Source: Hyperoodon ampullatus (taxonomy: Eukaryota > Chordata > Mammalia > Artiodactyla > Ziphiidae). Taken from it: a stretch of DNA of 64,000 nt. Location of the stretch: positions 5,035,527 to 5,099,526 of the forward strand of contig OX457074.1 of NCBI GenBank assembly GCA_949752795.1, read 5' to 3'. The position numbers were made by a program, and so were the translations under genes. Position 1 is the stretch's first letter, and every line of letters starts with the position of its first letter. Positions 1 through 52,189 of this stretch are shown piece after piece. The notes beneath the pieces were generated by a model. That model was not told the DNA's origin and searched no databases. It worked only from the letters and a program-made list of their open reading frames with translations.

Positions 1-604
1 CTTAAATGCTGCCCACTTAAGTGAACCAGAATGACCTCAGAGTGGCAAGCAGCTGCCACAAAGCCCATGCATTTTATTCTAAGGACAGACAGGCACTGAC
101 CCGGAATAACTGTGTGCAACATAAGGGCTCATCTGATGAGCAGCTGAACAGAACATGTTGGTAGCAGCCAGAAGTGACCACTAATTACAGAAAATGACCA
201 CTCATTCACTAGACATCACATACATTTCTTCTCTCTGTGAGTTTTCATGGGTCTGGGCCACAGTCCATTAATGAGGGAATCAGTTTGCATTCTGTGGACC
301 CCCAACAAGGTGGCAGGTGGTAACCAGCCCTTGGTGAGTGGGAGAAAAGCTGCTGTGGGCACAGCGTGGTCACCTTCAGTCACCTTGTGGGAGGGACGAG
401 CTGTGGGTGGCACTGTGTCCTTTTGTCTACCAGGGCTCTGCAGGCTTTGGAAGGGTGGAGGAAAAGCCATCGGCAGAAAATAAGCAGGGACCGACTTGGC
501 CCAAGAACAAGAAAGCTCTGGCTGTTTTGTTCTCTGGTGCATCCAGAGGGTCTAGAACAGCACCCAGCATGTGGTAGGCAGTTAACAAAAGTTTATGGAA
601 TCGA

Positions 605-735
605 TGAATAGTTGCTTTTGTTATCCCCATTTTACAGAGGAGGAAACTGAGGCTTGGAGAGAGTCACAGAGCTAAGAGTGGCAGGTCTGGGTTTGAACCA
701 AGGTCTGTCTGAGCCGAGAGCCTGAGCTCCTAGTC
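605..735 (-). repeat. MIR SINE fragment
   Basis: Contains the diagnostic MIR core in reverse: 'cccattttacagaggaggaaactgaggc' split around a cluster of 'gagagagtcacagagct'. Old and diverged; ends approximate. Confidence 0.7.
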
Positions 736-2019
736 TCGAGGTCCCGCTGTGGGAATCCCTCTCCCCAGCTCCCACCTTCACCCCAGGCCACCTTTTCATG
801 AGTCTCTTCTAGAAGGGGGACCAGCCATGGAGTGCTATGGCTTGAAAACAGTCCAGCCACACCTCTGGAAGAATTTTGGCTAAAAGTCCTCCCCTACCCC
901 AAGGTAAGGGAGAAAGCCTGGGGCTGTGGGGTGCAGAGTTTTCTGAGGACAAAGCAAACCGGCCTCCCAGGGGTTCAAATCACAGCCTTGGTAGCACTGT
1001 CCCTCCCCCTACATGGGAGCCCATGATCATTCCCAAGGACTCTGGAGACCCCTTAAATGGCTCCAGTCAAACTGAGAAAAAACCCTGGGAGCCTCGTGGG
1101 ATATTCATAAAACCCACTGACCTTTATTTCTCATCTGCATTTCAGATGTCCTGTGTGCTATTAAATGCTCAGAAAATTCACTGGAGGGGTGGGAAGTGGC
1201 TTAAATGTACAGACAGTGTCCCAGAAACGCGTTCCCAGGATGTTTCACTTCTTCCGCCCCAGCAGTTAGCCCTGCCCTTGGATGTCCTTGTTCCCAAATG
1301 CAGTTTATTCATTCCTGAGTTTGTTCTCACCAGTCCTTGAGGAAGCCCTGCCTAGGGGGAGGGTCACTAGGGTGGGGGCGGGGCTGGAACCGCAGGTGTC
1401 CTTGTCCTGTGACTAGGTGTCAGGGACCGTCCTCTTTTCCAGGGGAGAACACCTGCTGGGACATGGCCTAGCCTTCGAGAAGACCCTTCCTCCTCCTCTT
1501 CTTGCTTCACCCCCTGCTCCCAGAACCTCCAGGGAAGTGGAAGAGGGGGAAAGAGAGGCAAGAAGTGCCCCAGAAGGCAGGGAGAAGGCCGTGGCTTCAG
1601 AGGGAAGCTGGGAGGTACCACGAAACAGGAGAAGAGATGAAAACTTTCTTTAAAACTAGAACGAGAGAGTGCTGTCCTTCCCTCACTCTCCCCAGCTGCC
1701 CTGACCACATCCTGAAGACACCCAACCCCGATCCTGCGGGGTCCACAGCAGCAGCTGGGGCCCCAGCCATGGCATGCCTTCAATGGCAGGTGAGTGGGGT
1801 ACAGAAGAGGGACAGGACCAGGCCCCCTGGATCTTGGAGGGCTACTGGCTAAATTCCTCTACTGCCTCCTGCCTGTGGATGGAAGCATCATGCCTCCTCT
1901 AAGGAAAATACAATGATAAACTTATGCACCCATTCAGTTCCTGGATTATCTTTTCTGGGAGCTCAGTCTAAGTTCTCAGAGGTACCTCCTTCCTGGGTTT
2001 CAATTATGTGTTAATAACA

Positions 2020-2200
2020 ATAGCTGTCATGTATCAAGCACAAGCCACGCCCTGGGCCTGGGATGTGCCAGTTAATGTCTGAGCTTTCATTTACATCCTC
2101 AACTCTACCTACTGTAGTTCTAACTCTTACTGTAGCCCTGGGAGAGAGGTGGTGTTAGGCCCATGTTACCAATGAGAAATGGAGACCCAGAGAAGTTAGG
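2020..2200 (-). repeat. MIR SINE fragment
   Basis: Reads as reverse-oriented MIR: 'atgtatcaagcacaagccac', then 'aatgagaaatggagacccag' and 'agaagttagg'. Ancient and diverged. Confidence 0.6.
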
Positions 2201-2319
2201 TGGTGGTACCCAGACAGGGGACAGTGGTGGGCCTGGGATGGAACACAGTCTGACTCCAAAGATCTTTCCAGGATGGTGGAATGCCTCCCCACCCCCTCAT
2301 CAGTAGGGAACAACCCCTA

Positions 2320-42865
<40,546 letters not shown>

Positions 42866-44216
42866 GGTGGGGGCCAGGGCCCGCCCCCGGTCCGCAGCTG
42901 CCCCGGCCGGGCTCTGGCGGCGCGGTCCCCCGGGCTGGCAGACGGAGGGGTGGGCGGCGGAGCGCGGGGCTGGCGAGCGGCGAGAGCGGCGAGCGGGGCG
43001 AGAGCGGCGGAGCGCCAGCGGGCGGCGAGCGAGCAGCGCGGCCTCCCGGAGCAGGGACCGGGGAGGGGAGGGGGCGGGGCGGGGGGCGCGGCGCCGTCAG
43101 AGCTCGTCCCGAGTCTTCCCCAGCTCTCCCAGCCCTGCCCGAGCGCTCCCCGAGAGCTCCCGCGGCCGCTCCCAAGGCGGGGGGAGGAGGGGCAGCGGAC
43201 GCAGGACGGGGACAGGGCGGGGGACCCTCGGGCTGGAAGAGCCTCCGAAGAGCATCAGCTACCCCCACACCGCACCTTAGCTCCTGCCTCCCTTCCCCTC
43301 CTGACTCCCCGGGGGAAAGCGGTGGAGAAAAGGCTCGAGAGGCCAGACCTCTTCCTCGGACCATGAGCTCCTACCAGCCACACCCCCGACCCAGCTCCAC
43401 CAGGCTTCCCGACTTTCTGGGCTGTTCCACGGAGTTGTGTGGGTTTCTGCTGCCCACCCCCACCCCAGAATCTCCCCTTGCAGCAGAGGCCTGAATTCCA
43501 CGCCCTCCCGTGGCTCCTCTCCACTTTATCCCACCCCCATCCCCCATTGCCAGCAGACAGTTGTCTTGTCCCCATTGTCTTGCCCCCCAGCCCAGCAGAC
43601 ATGGAGGTGGAGGGGGCCTGGCTCACCCCTACTTTGAAATAACCTGGACCCCTTCCCACCCCCAGAAGGTAACCGAGGCCACCCTCCTCTCCGGGGACCC
43701 CAGGCCTCCTCAGGGCCCGACCCAGTCAATCTTCAAAGCCAGTCCCAGAGCAAGGAAACGTCTCACCCCAACTGCCACCACCTTATAGCAGGCTCTGGGG
43801 ATAGATCCCCCCTCCCTTTTTCCTACCACAACAGAATAAAATACCTGCAATTTAGGATATTTAATAGACGGCAGGGAATCAGGTCAGGACACGGAGGTGC
43901 CTCTTCCCTCCCCGACCTACTTCGTACAACAGCAAGAAACTCGAGCGCTGGATGGAGGGAGATAGAGGGGCGAGGGAGGCGCCCTGTCATATGCGGGGCT
44001 GGGGTCCTAAAGACTCTAATCTTTCAGAATCCCAGTTCCTCCTTCCTCAGGACCCAGGGTCCCAGAAGCGACCTCCTCCAGTCCTAAGCCCTGTATTCAA
44101 TTACAATGGGACAAGACAAGGCCCATCTGTAAGTTCTTCTTGTTGCCTCATTTAAATTGCTATTTTGCCGACTCTCAGGATCAAAAAGACTGCTGCTTCC
44201 AGCTGTAGCTTCTTGC

Positions 44217-44229
44217 TGCCCTCTAGTGG
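44217..44229 (-). promoter_or_regulatory. Strong CTCF-like motif
   Basis: Minus strand reads 'ccactagagggca', a full match to the CTCF core, flanked by 'gc' and 'gc'. It sits between the PLXDC1 CpG island and the tRNA-Cys genes. Confidence 0.65.
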
Positions 44230-44529
44230 GCACATGACGAGCCGCAACGCGCCTGTTCTGCGGCTTTCCTCACTTTTCCGGTCCTGGCCTGGAGCTGCCC
44301 GCGACCTCCTACTCCAGCCGGGCAGGTTCACAAGTCTTTGCCGCTACCTTCCGAGAGGTCAAAGTGAGAGGTCCCAGGACGAAATTCCAGCTCCGGCACG
44401 GATTTCTCTGTGCATTCCCCCGTCCGGGATGCCCCGCGGTCTGTTTTAAAAGGTCTCTTAATAAGAACTCAGGCTGAAACAGCAACTTGGAAATAATTAG
44501 AAGCAAACGACCTGTAATTTTTTTTTAAT

Positions 44530-44700
44530 GTAAGCTTCTAGAACTTTAGTGTACATCGGAATCACCTGGAGGGCTTATTAAAACACAGATTTCTGGGGCC
44601 ACCCAGAAATAGAGATAGGGACGAGAATCCGCGTTTCTAACACGTTCCCAGGTGGTGGTGCTGTTCTCGGTACCACATTTTGAGAGCCGCTGCTCTAGAA
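44530..44700 (+). repeat. MER5A-like hAT fossil
   Basis: 'agtgtacatcggaatcacct', 'aaaacacagatttctggggc', 'tttctaacacgttcccaggt', 'attttgagagccgctgctct'. Confidence 0.75.
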
Positions 44701-44848
44701 TTCCTGTATTTTGTACTCTCGCCGCTCCTCATCTGCCCAAAATAGAGGTGGCGAAGGAAATGTCAACACAAAATTGTGGAAGAAAAAAGAAGCTGTAAAG
44801 AAAAGTGTTGCTGGAGAATCAGAGTCCGGTGCCCTTAAAACGGAACTG

Positions 44849-44920
44849 AGGGGGCACCCGGATTTGAACCGGGGACCTCTTGATCTGCAGTCAAATGCTC
44901 TACCACTGAGCTATACCCCC
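44849..44920 (-). tRNA. tRNA-Cys (GCA anticodon)
   Basis: 72-nt cloverleaf on the minus strand. 7-bp acceptor stem starts GGGGGTA and closes before discriminator T. A box TAGCTCAGTGG, anticodon loop CTGCAGA (GCA), B box GGTTCAAATCC. No intron and no encoded CCA, as usual in eukaryotes. A TTTT Pol III terminator lies 8 nt past the 3' end (plus-strand AAAA at 44837-44840). Human 17q12 has tRNA-Cys genes in the same interval. Confidence 0.97.
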
Positions 44921-45573
44921 TCTGCTGGCAGCGTCACGCCGATGACTTATTAGTGCTTTCTGGCGCAGGCGCTGTGCTGGGCGCAAGAACAGAGGTGAGG
45001 TCCAATGTTTCCAAGAGATGGAGGGAAAATGAATCTCAAGAGATTACTCATCTGGCTGCAGGGTTTGTTTCCTGAAGCTCTGAACTAATGAATTCTAATG
45101 ATGTAAGAAACTTGCAGTTTGGGAATGTGGGAGGGGAAGTCCCTAGAGATTCCTCACTTCAGGGGCCTTCCTTTGGGCCTGGGTCCCCCTTTCCTGCCCT
45201 GCTAGAGTTCCCTTAGCGTTTCTCTTGGCGCCCACTTCTCCATCCTACGCGTTCTCGTAGAGTCCTCTCGGCCTTCCTTCCCTAGCCCGAGCCCGGCCCT
45301 TAGAGACTCATCTTCTCTTGTTCCTAACAGCAATTGGGGTCCCCGGGCAGGTCCACCTGCGGGTGTTCCCGCCTCCGCCCTACCGTTACGAGAGTGAGCC
45401 TTTGTACAATCCACCAACAGACTGAGGACGTGATCTTGTAGGGCCGGGGACTCCACCCACGCCCGACTGCAAAACGGGTCAGCAGTGCTGGAGGATCCTT
45501 CCCCTCGCGTTTGTAAGTGAACTTCGATGTGTGCATTGCAAGACCAAGAAAACGCGAAAAGTCTTGCACAGAG

Positions 45574-45645
45574 AGGGGGCACCCGGATTTGAACCGGGGA
45601 CCTCTTGATCTGCAGTCAAATGCTCTACCACTGAGCTATACCCCC
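45574..45645 (-). tRNA. tRNA-Cys (GCA anticodon), second identical copy
   Basis: Identical over all 72 nt to the copy 653 bp away, with intact A and B boxes and anticodon loop. Flanks differ, so this is an old duplication kept identical by selection or conversion. Pol III terminator TTTT on the minus strand (plus-strand AAAA at 45557-45560). Confidence 0.97.
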
Positions 45646-46329
45646 ATTCTTGTCCTGCTTTCCAGTGAGAATGAATTTCCGTAGAATAAGGGGATGATAT
45701 TACCTTTGAACTATTGTGTTTCTCTTTGAAAATAATCTAATGGAAGAAACATAGAATCTGAACGGCGATGTTTAGAATTCCTGAGTTCTTTCTCCACAAT
45801 CACGCCTTATGGAAACCACAAGGTTAAAAAATTCCTGAGCCCTCTGTATCTGTGTCCAGCCTCTCACAGAGATGTCACTACCTGACTTGGGAAGGGAAGA
45901 GACCCACTGACCTCAGGACCATCCCAGGTCTTCTGGGGTAATAGCACTGCTCCCTGTACACAGATGGGTAGCCTGGGTTTCCATCCTGTTTCCAGCTCTG
46001 CTTTGATAGGACCCCTGGGCTTTTCCAACCCCGAAGGGCCCCTCCTCCCCTCCTCCATGAGTTAGCATCAAACCACTCTCTCCCCTAGGCCCAGGCAGAG
46101 CCCAGAGCTCTGAGTCCCGGCAAGTGCAGTGTCAGTCACCTGGCAGAGGGCTGTACAGCCCAGGACCAAAGAGCCAGTCCCCTAGCCAGATTAGACCCTT
46201 GAGGCAGCCCCCCTCCATTTCCAAGGTGGATTTCCCCTGTCTGAGAGCTTTGTATGAAAACCAAAAGCCAGTCTGAGGCACCAGCAGAAGAAGCAGGCAG
46301 AAATAAGAGGTGAGCAGTCTTCAATGACA

Positions 46330-46335
46330 TTTATT
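46330..46335 (-). terminator. ARL5C: Putative polyadenylation signal of ARL5C
   Basis: AATAAA on the minus strand about 760 bp downstream of the ancestral ARL5C stop codon; the 3' UTR would span about 46310-47098. Inferred from position only. Confidence 0.5.
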
Positions 46336-46706
46336 ACACCTTCATAAAGTTCCTACTACAGTGTGAAAAAAATCACTAAGAAAAGACAAGAGAAGCAGAT
46401 GCTCTAGGAATCTGAGATATTTGGGAGGGGTAGGATTCACACTGGAAGGACACTGGGAGTGAAGGTGTGGCTTAAAGCTCAAAAGCTGTGGTCAGAGGGA
46501 GTGGGAGGGTGAGGGAGGAGTGGAAGTCCCTGCAGTGTGAGGGACTGTCCCTGGCCAGGAGGTCCTGTCCTCTGTGCCTCCCCTCCCAGCTTTCGGCCCT
46601 GCCCTCCTTCTCCTGAGCCGACCCCTCCACCTTTCTGGAATCTCCTCTGATCAGAGGGTAGGGGACAAAGATGGCTAAGGGGCCAGAAAGCTGGAGTGGG
46701 GGTGAG

Positions 46707-46725
46707 AGGGGTTAGGGTTAGGGTT
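46707..46725 (+). repeat. Short interstitial telomere-like repeat
   Basis: 'ggggttagggttagggtt': two and a half TTAGGG units, in the presumed ARL5C 3' UTR. Confidence 0.7.
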
Positions 46726-47249
46726 CTAGGAAATGAAGAAAGATTCCAGGGTTTCTTACTCGGTCCTCCATGTTTCCTACAGAGAGGTTGAGGGCTGAGG
46801 GGAGGGGGCTCCACTTCCTGATCCCCCAGCACATCCAACAGCTTCCCTGGTGTCTCCAAGAAGGATACCTGCTCCCATGGGGTGAAGAGCAGCTTTTACT
46901 GTTGTCCCGTCTGCAGCAGTTCCGGGTGCTCAGTCCAGCTCCTCAGTGGGGATTGGGTGGATTGTGGCAATCTCACTGTCCATGGCTGCCCCTGGTCCCA
47001 CCAGAGAATCACAGAAAAATAACAAATAGTCACCTGGGTTTTCCACCCACATAGTCCATGCAAAACCCTCAAAGTTTCTGGTTGGCCTCAGGCTGACATC
47101 AGTTGACAGTGGCCCAAGACTGCATCCACTGAAGCCCGGCAGGCAGCCTACAGGAACAGAAGAACAGGGCAAGGATCAACATGTCCCATGAGGGTGATGG
47201 CCTTCCCAGCCCCCAGCCCCTGCTGACTGATGGAGCGACCAAATTTATA

Positions 47250-47710
47250 CCCAATTTTGTGTTCAGTTAACAAATATAAACGGACTGTGTACCTACCATG
47301 TATCAGGTACTGTGCTAGGGGTTACTGGTGAAAGAATAGATGTGCCTTCTAGGGCTTACAGTCTAGCAGAGGAGATAGCTATTAAACAAATGATCAAACA
47401 ATTCTGTAACTACGTACTGTGATAAAGGTTAGAAAGGACATGTACAGAGGCCTCTGGATGTCTGGGAGTCAGGGAGGGCTTCTTTGAGGAAGAGGCCTGG
47501 AGACCCACCTTAGCAATGTCTTTGGGCAAGGCTCCAGTGCCCCCTTGCCACCCGCTCCATCACTGGGTCAGTACCAGGGTGGCTTCAAAGGCCTGGGAAG
47601 AGGCTCCATAAGCCAGTTCTTCCATTATACTGTGAGCAAGCCCAGAGAAGGAGGAGAGCTTGGCCATGTCTGTATCACTTGGCACAGTGCCTGGCACATG
47701 GGGGTTACTT
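47250..47710 (+). repeat. L2 LINE fragment
   Basis: In ARL5C intron 5: 'accatgtatcaggtactgtg', 'agggcttacagtctagcaga', 'gagggcttctttgaggaaga', then 'cacagtgcctggcacatggg'. Confidence 0.65.
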
Positions 47711-48244
47711 AGGAAATGCCGATTGAACTGAACCAACTGTGGTTTGGGGGAGGGGGTCCTCCTGACCCAGGAGTTGGCAAGGACGCTGCCAGAAATGTGC
47801 GGTTCCTTGGGCTGGCCTGCCTAAAGTCTCCCCTTCTTCAACTGGGCATCCAGGCCCCCAGCCTGCTGGGACTCCACTTGAGAGGGAAGAGGAAAGGGAG
47901 CTCTCCAGGCCTGATTCGAGGTCCTTTCTGTAGGGCCATGACCTAGCTCCCTCACATCCTTCAGGTGTTTAAGCAGCTACCTTCTCAGCAGCCCCTCCCT
48001 GGACACCTTATCTAAAACTGCAACATTCCCCACAACAGACATCCAACTTCCCTTTCCTACAGATTTTTCCCCTTTACGCTTATCACTTTTTAACTTACTG
48101 TATATTTTTCTTATTTTTATTGTTTATTGTCTGTTTCCCACCCCCCCACACACCCCACCCCCGCTGGAAAATAAGCTCCACAAGGGCAGGGATTTTTGTC
48201 TGTTTTGTTCACTGCTGTTTCTCAGGTGCCTAGAACAGTGCTTG

Positions 48245-48595
48245 GCACAAAGTACAGTCATTTCTCCATATCCATGGGGGATTGGTTCCAGGATCCTCGC
48301 AGACACCAAAATTCTCGGATACTCAAGTCCCTTATATTTGCATATAACCTAGGCATATCCTCCTATATACTATAAATCAACTCTAGATTACTCATAATAC
48401 CTAATATAATGTAAATGCTATGTAAATAGTTGTAAATACAATATAAGTGCTATGTAAATCATTGCTGGAACACGGCAGATTCAAATTTTGCTTCTTGGAA
48501 TTTTCTGGCATTTTCTTTTTCGAATATTTTCAATCTGCAGTTGGTTGAATCTGAGGATGTGGAACCCATGGATATGGAGGATGGACTGTAGGTGC
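48245..48595. repeat. Tigger/MER2-like (pogo-type) DNA transposon fossil
   Basis: Terminal inverted pattern: starts 'cagtcatttctccatatcca' and ends with its near-complement 'cccatggatatggaggatgg'. Internal 'cttatatttgcatataacct' and 'aatataatgtaaatgctatg' are typical. Non-coding. Confidence 0.8.
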
Positions 48596-49434
48596 CCAGT
48601 GAATGTTAAATGAATGATATCATTTATTCTCTATAGGAACTCTGGGAGGGAATAGGTATAATCACCCTCCTCTTTACAGATAAGGAAATTCAAGGCCAAA
48701 AGGACTCAGAGATTCCTGCCTGGAAGGCTTGTCCCCCAGGTCTTCCCATGGCTGTCTCTCCATTCAGGTCTCAGCTCAGAAGTCACCTCGTAGTAGAGAT
48801 GGTCCCTGACGACCAGAGCTAAAGCAAACCCATCCCTGTTATTCAATTTCACTTTCTTCAAGCACTTCTCAGTGCCTAAAATATTTGTGTTTAGGTGGAG
48901 TGTCACCTCCCTCCCCACTAGAACAAACCCCTAGAGAGCAGGGACCCTGTCTTGCTCGCTGCTTACCCACGGCATCGTAACCATGGGTAGATGCTCAGCT
49001 GTCTTGACCCAGGAGCTAACTGTGAGCCAGATTCTGACAAGAGAGACACAGGAGAAGGTTCTGATGGTCAGCACCACTGGTTAGGCCAAGCCCTGGAGGT
49101 CCAGGTGGGACAGCCATTAACCTTTCCCCAGTGAGGGCACAGCAGCCTTGTATGTGCCATGTGCCACGGGTGGTCTTTCATGGCACTCAGGGTGAGGAAC
49201 TGGGAGATCTCCATGGTGGTCATGGAGTCCTTCATGTCCTGCTTATTGGCAAAGATCAGGACGGAAGCATCTCATAGAGCCTGTGGACAGAGGAACCCAG
49301 CCCCAGTCAGCCTGCCAGGATCCAGCCCCCCTTCCCACTGCCCCATGAGTCCTCCCTATCTCCCCTGCTTTCCCAGGTTGGGTGGGGATGGAGATCCTGC
49401 CCAACACTAACAACCACATCCAGTGACACCGACA

Positions 49435-49620
49435 GCTCCTGGAATGCCTCTCAGCCAGCTCATAGTATCCTTACAACGATCTCAGGAGGTAGGAATTGGA
49501 TGATCCTCTCCGTTTATACTTGGGGAAACAGGATTAGAGAGGTGACGTAACTTGTCTGGGGTCCCACAATGAGTGAGAAGTGGGGTCAGAACCTGAACTT
49601 GCAACTCTGGCTTCTGTGAT
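49435..49620 (-). repeat. MIR SINE
   Basis: In ARL5C intron 4: 'cagccagctcatagtatcct', 'tacttggggaaacaggatta', 'cctgaacttgcaactctggc'. Confidence 0.65.
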
Positions 49621-50059
49621 CATTTGTGCTGAGGATGTTATTGGCCTTCATCTGGGATAATCTCGCCCTGCCCAAGCTGCTGGGATAGAGGTTCTCAGAG
49701 ACTGGGGCATTAGGAATGACGCTCAGAGAGGCTAAGTGAGTAGACTGAGGTCACAGAGCTGGTACACCGGCTCCTCTCCCAACTGCAGCGGTCTTACCTC
49801 ATGGGCCAGCATCTTATACAGCTCCTACACAGTGGCCAGCAGTTGATCCCGATCCGTGCTGTCAATCACAAGGATGATGAACTGGCCAGCAAAGGCGAGT
49901 TGTGAGTGACGGGCTTTCTCTTCAATGAACGTGTCTCCTTGCTCCCTGTACTCTGCCCTGATGTGAGTCCCACAGAAAACAAACTGTGCATTCTCAAGAC
50001 CTCACTGCCCTAGTCCCATTTGAATTCCCTTTTCTATCCAGACCCAGGGCGGACTGAGC

Positions 50060-50260
50060 ACAATTTCTGACTGTGTGCCAGAGGTTATACCAAGCACTGG
50101 GCCTTCATGACTCCATTTAGGCCTCATCACAACCCTGTGGAACTGGAACTGTTACTATGTCCATTTACAAACTACGAGACTGAGGGTCAGGGCGGTGATG
50201 TATCTTGCCCTTGGCCACACAACCTATGAGTAGCAGTACTGGAGCTTGAAATCAGCTCTC
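50060..50260 (-). repeat. MIR SINE
   Basis: In ARL5C intron 3: 'gtgccagaggttataccaag', 'aggcctcatcacaaccctgt', 'aaactacgagactgagggtc', 'tcttgcccttggccacacaa'. A second fragment of the same kind lies at about 50480-50590. Confidence 0.7.
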
Positions 50261-50934
50261 ACTCCAGGAATGAAACCACTGGATTCTGCTGCTGCCAGAA
50301 TGAGAAAGTAAGGCCCCCAGAGACAAAGGGCCTACCCCACCCAAGGCATCCAACAGAAAGCTGCCAGCAAGCAGACAAAGCTGCCAGGAAGTATTCAAAA
50401 ATTTTAACGGGCTTTGTGCTGCATTAAATATTTGACACATCTGAATTAGCTCTTGTTTTATTATTTAATTTTCACAACCCAGGGAGGTCATTATTATGGT
50501 CTCCATCTCACAATGGGGGAACCAAGGCTCAGAGAGGTTAAGTGACTGGCTAATATCACACTGCTCCTCCAAGCCCAGGCACCCTCCTCACCTCAGCATT
50601 GGAGTAGTATGTGTTCCAAGCGGAGCGCAGAGCCTCCTCTCCTCCTATGTCCCACATGAAGAAGTGGGTCTTTTGCAAAACAGTCTTCTCCACGTTGCTA
50701 CGGACAGTGGGACATGTATGGACCACCTCATTCGTCAGGCTGGGGAGGGAGGAGAGGGTACCAAGTGCTCAGCCCAGTCCATTCCCAGCTCTGGCCCCCA
50801 CCTTAAGTCAGGCTAAATCTAACTTAGAACAATTCAGCCCAGGTTGACGGAGCCTCTGCTGGGCATGAGGGAATGCAGACAGGAGTGAGACCAAGTCCTC
50901 CCTCGCTTGGACCCCAGAGAGGGGAGACTTATTA

Positions 50935-51110
50935 GAGCAGTCTCCCCAAACTTTAATATGCAGCTGAATCACCTGGGAGTCTTGCTAAAGTGCAGATTGT
51001 GATCCAGTGGGTCTGGGCTAGGGCCCAGCATTTTGCATTTCTAACAAGCTTCCAGAGGATGCCAACACTGCCGGTCTGTGGACCACACTTTGAGTAGCAA
51101 GGGATCGAAA
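50935..51110 (+). repeat. MER5A-like hAT fossil
   Basis: In ARL5C intron 2: 'ctccccaaactttaatatgc', 'gaatcacctgggagtcttgc', 'gcatttctaacaagcttcca', 'accacactttgagtagcaag'. Confidence 0.78.
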
Positions 51111-52189
51111 AAAGGAGACAGACATAAGTGAGGACCATCAGAAAGGGGTTTTGTTTAAAGTGACTTCGAAAACACACACGTTTTTATATGTAGGAAATGC
51201 CTCTGAAAAATCTGGGAAGTGAAACTGGGAGTTAGGGGTGAGAGGGAAACTTACTTTTCACTATATATGCTTGTATTGTTTGAATTTCCCTTTTCTTCTA
51301 ATTAAAGAAATATATATATATGACTTTTTCAGGGGAAAATTTTCCTAAGTAAATAGGTTCCAAACAGGAGAGATGCCATCCAGAGTAAATATCGGGAAAA
51401 GCTCCGATGGATAATTACTCAGCACTTGTGCCAGACTCTGCTAGACCAGGAGCTACAGAGACCAGGCGGACCCAAAGCTGGCCCTACCTTCTGGGTTTGA
51501 AGAAGGGGGAGAAAATGCAGACACAAGACTGGGGTGCAGGAGTTAGAAGGAGAGACCTGACGCTAGGGGGAGCGAAGAGCACGGAGACCATCGGGCAGGT
51601 TCGGACCGCTTCAAGCCCGCAACCGGGTTTGGCAGGGGCCGGGGGTAGACGGAGGGGAGCAGTGGGGTTGCTCATACCGAGCAGGATTCGAAGGCCTGGC
51701 CGAGAAGTCATTGAACTGAGCGGCCACTATACCAGGAAGGTCACACCAGGTTCCGCCAGTCAAGCCTCCTGGCTACAGGGTAACCCGAGAACGCAGGAAG
51801 GGCTCCGGTGATTGGTCCAAATGCTTGTCAGTCTGGTGGGAAGGCCCAGCCCCGCCCCCCATCCGAGAGTCGCTTACAACTGGTAGAGAAGGGAGGTCTT
51901 TCCTGCATTGTCCAGTCCCACGATGATAACCTTGTGTTCTGGAGGCATCCGGGGGAAGGGCAGGATCGGGGCCAAACCCGATGACCAAGGGACTGTGTGC
52001 TCCACCAGGCCTCCCAGGAAGGAGACAAGTGTTCCCAGCAGGCTCCCACCTTACTACTTCTGCTCCCTCGCCCCCTTCCCCCACAAAAAACCAACAGGGC
52101 AGGTTTCTTTCCCACGGGGCCGAGACACCTGCGCCACTCCTGAACAGTGGAAATGGGAGCTGAGCCCCACATTCCCCGCTCCACATTTC

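Larger units (their letters stand above)
43260..46310. other. Intergenic region between PLXDC1 and ARL5C
   Basis: Holds a strong CTCF-like motif (44217-44229), a MER5A fossil and two tRNA-Cys genes. The rest (43.3-44.2 and 45.7-46.3 kb) shows no repeat or gene I can name. Confidence 0.8.
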
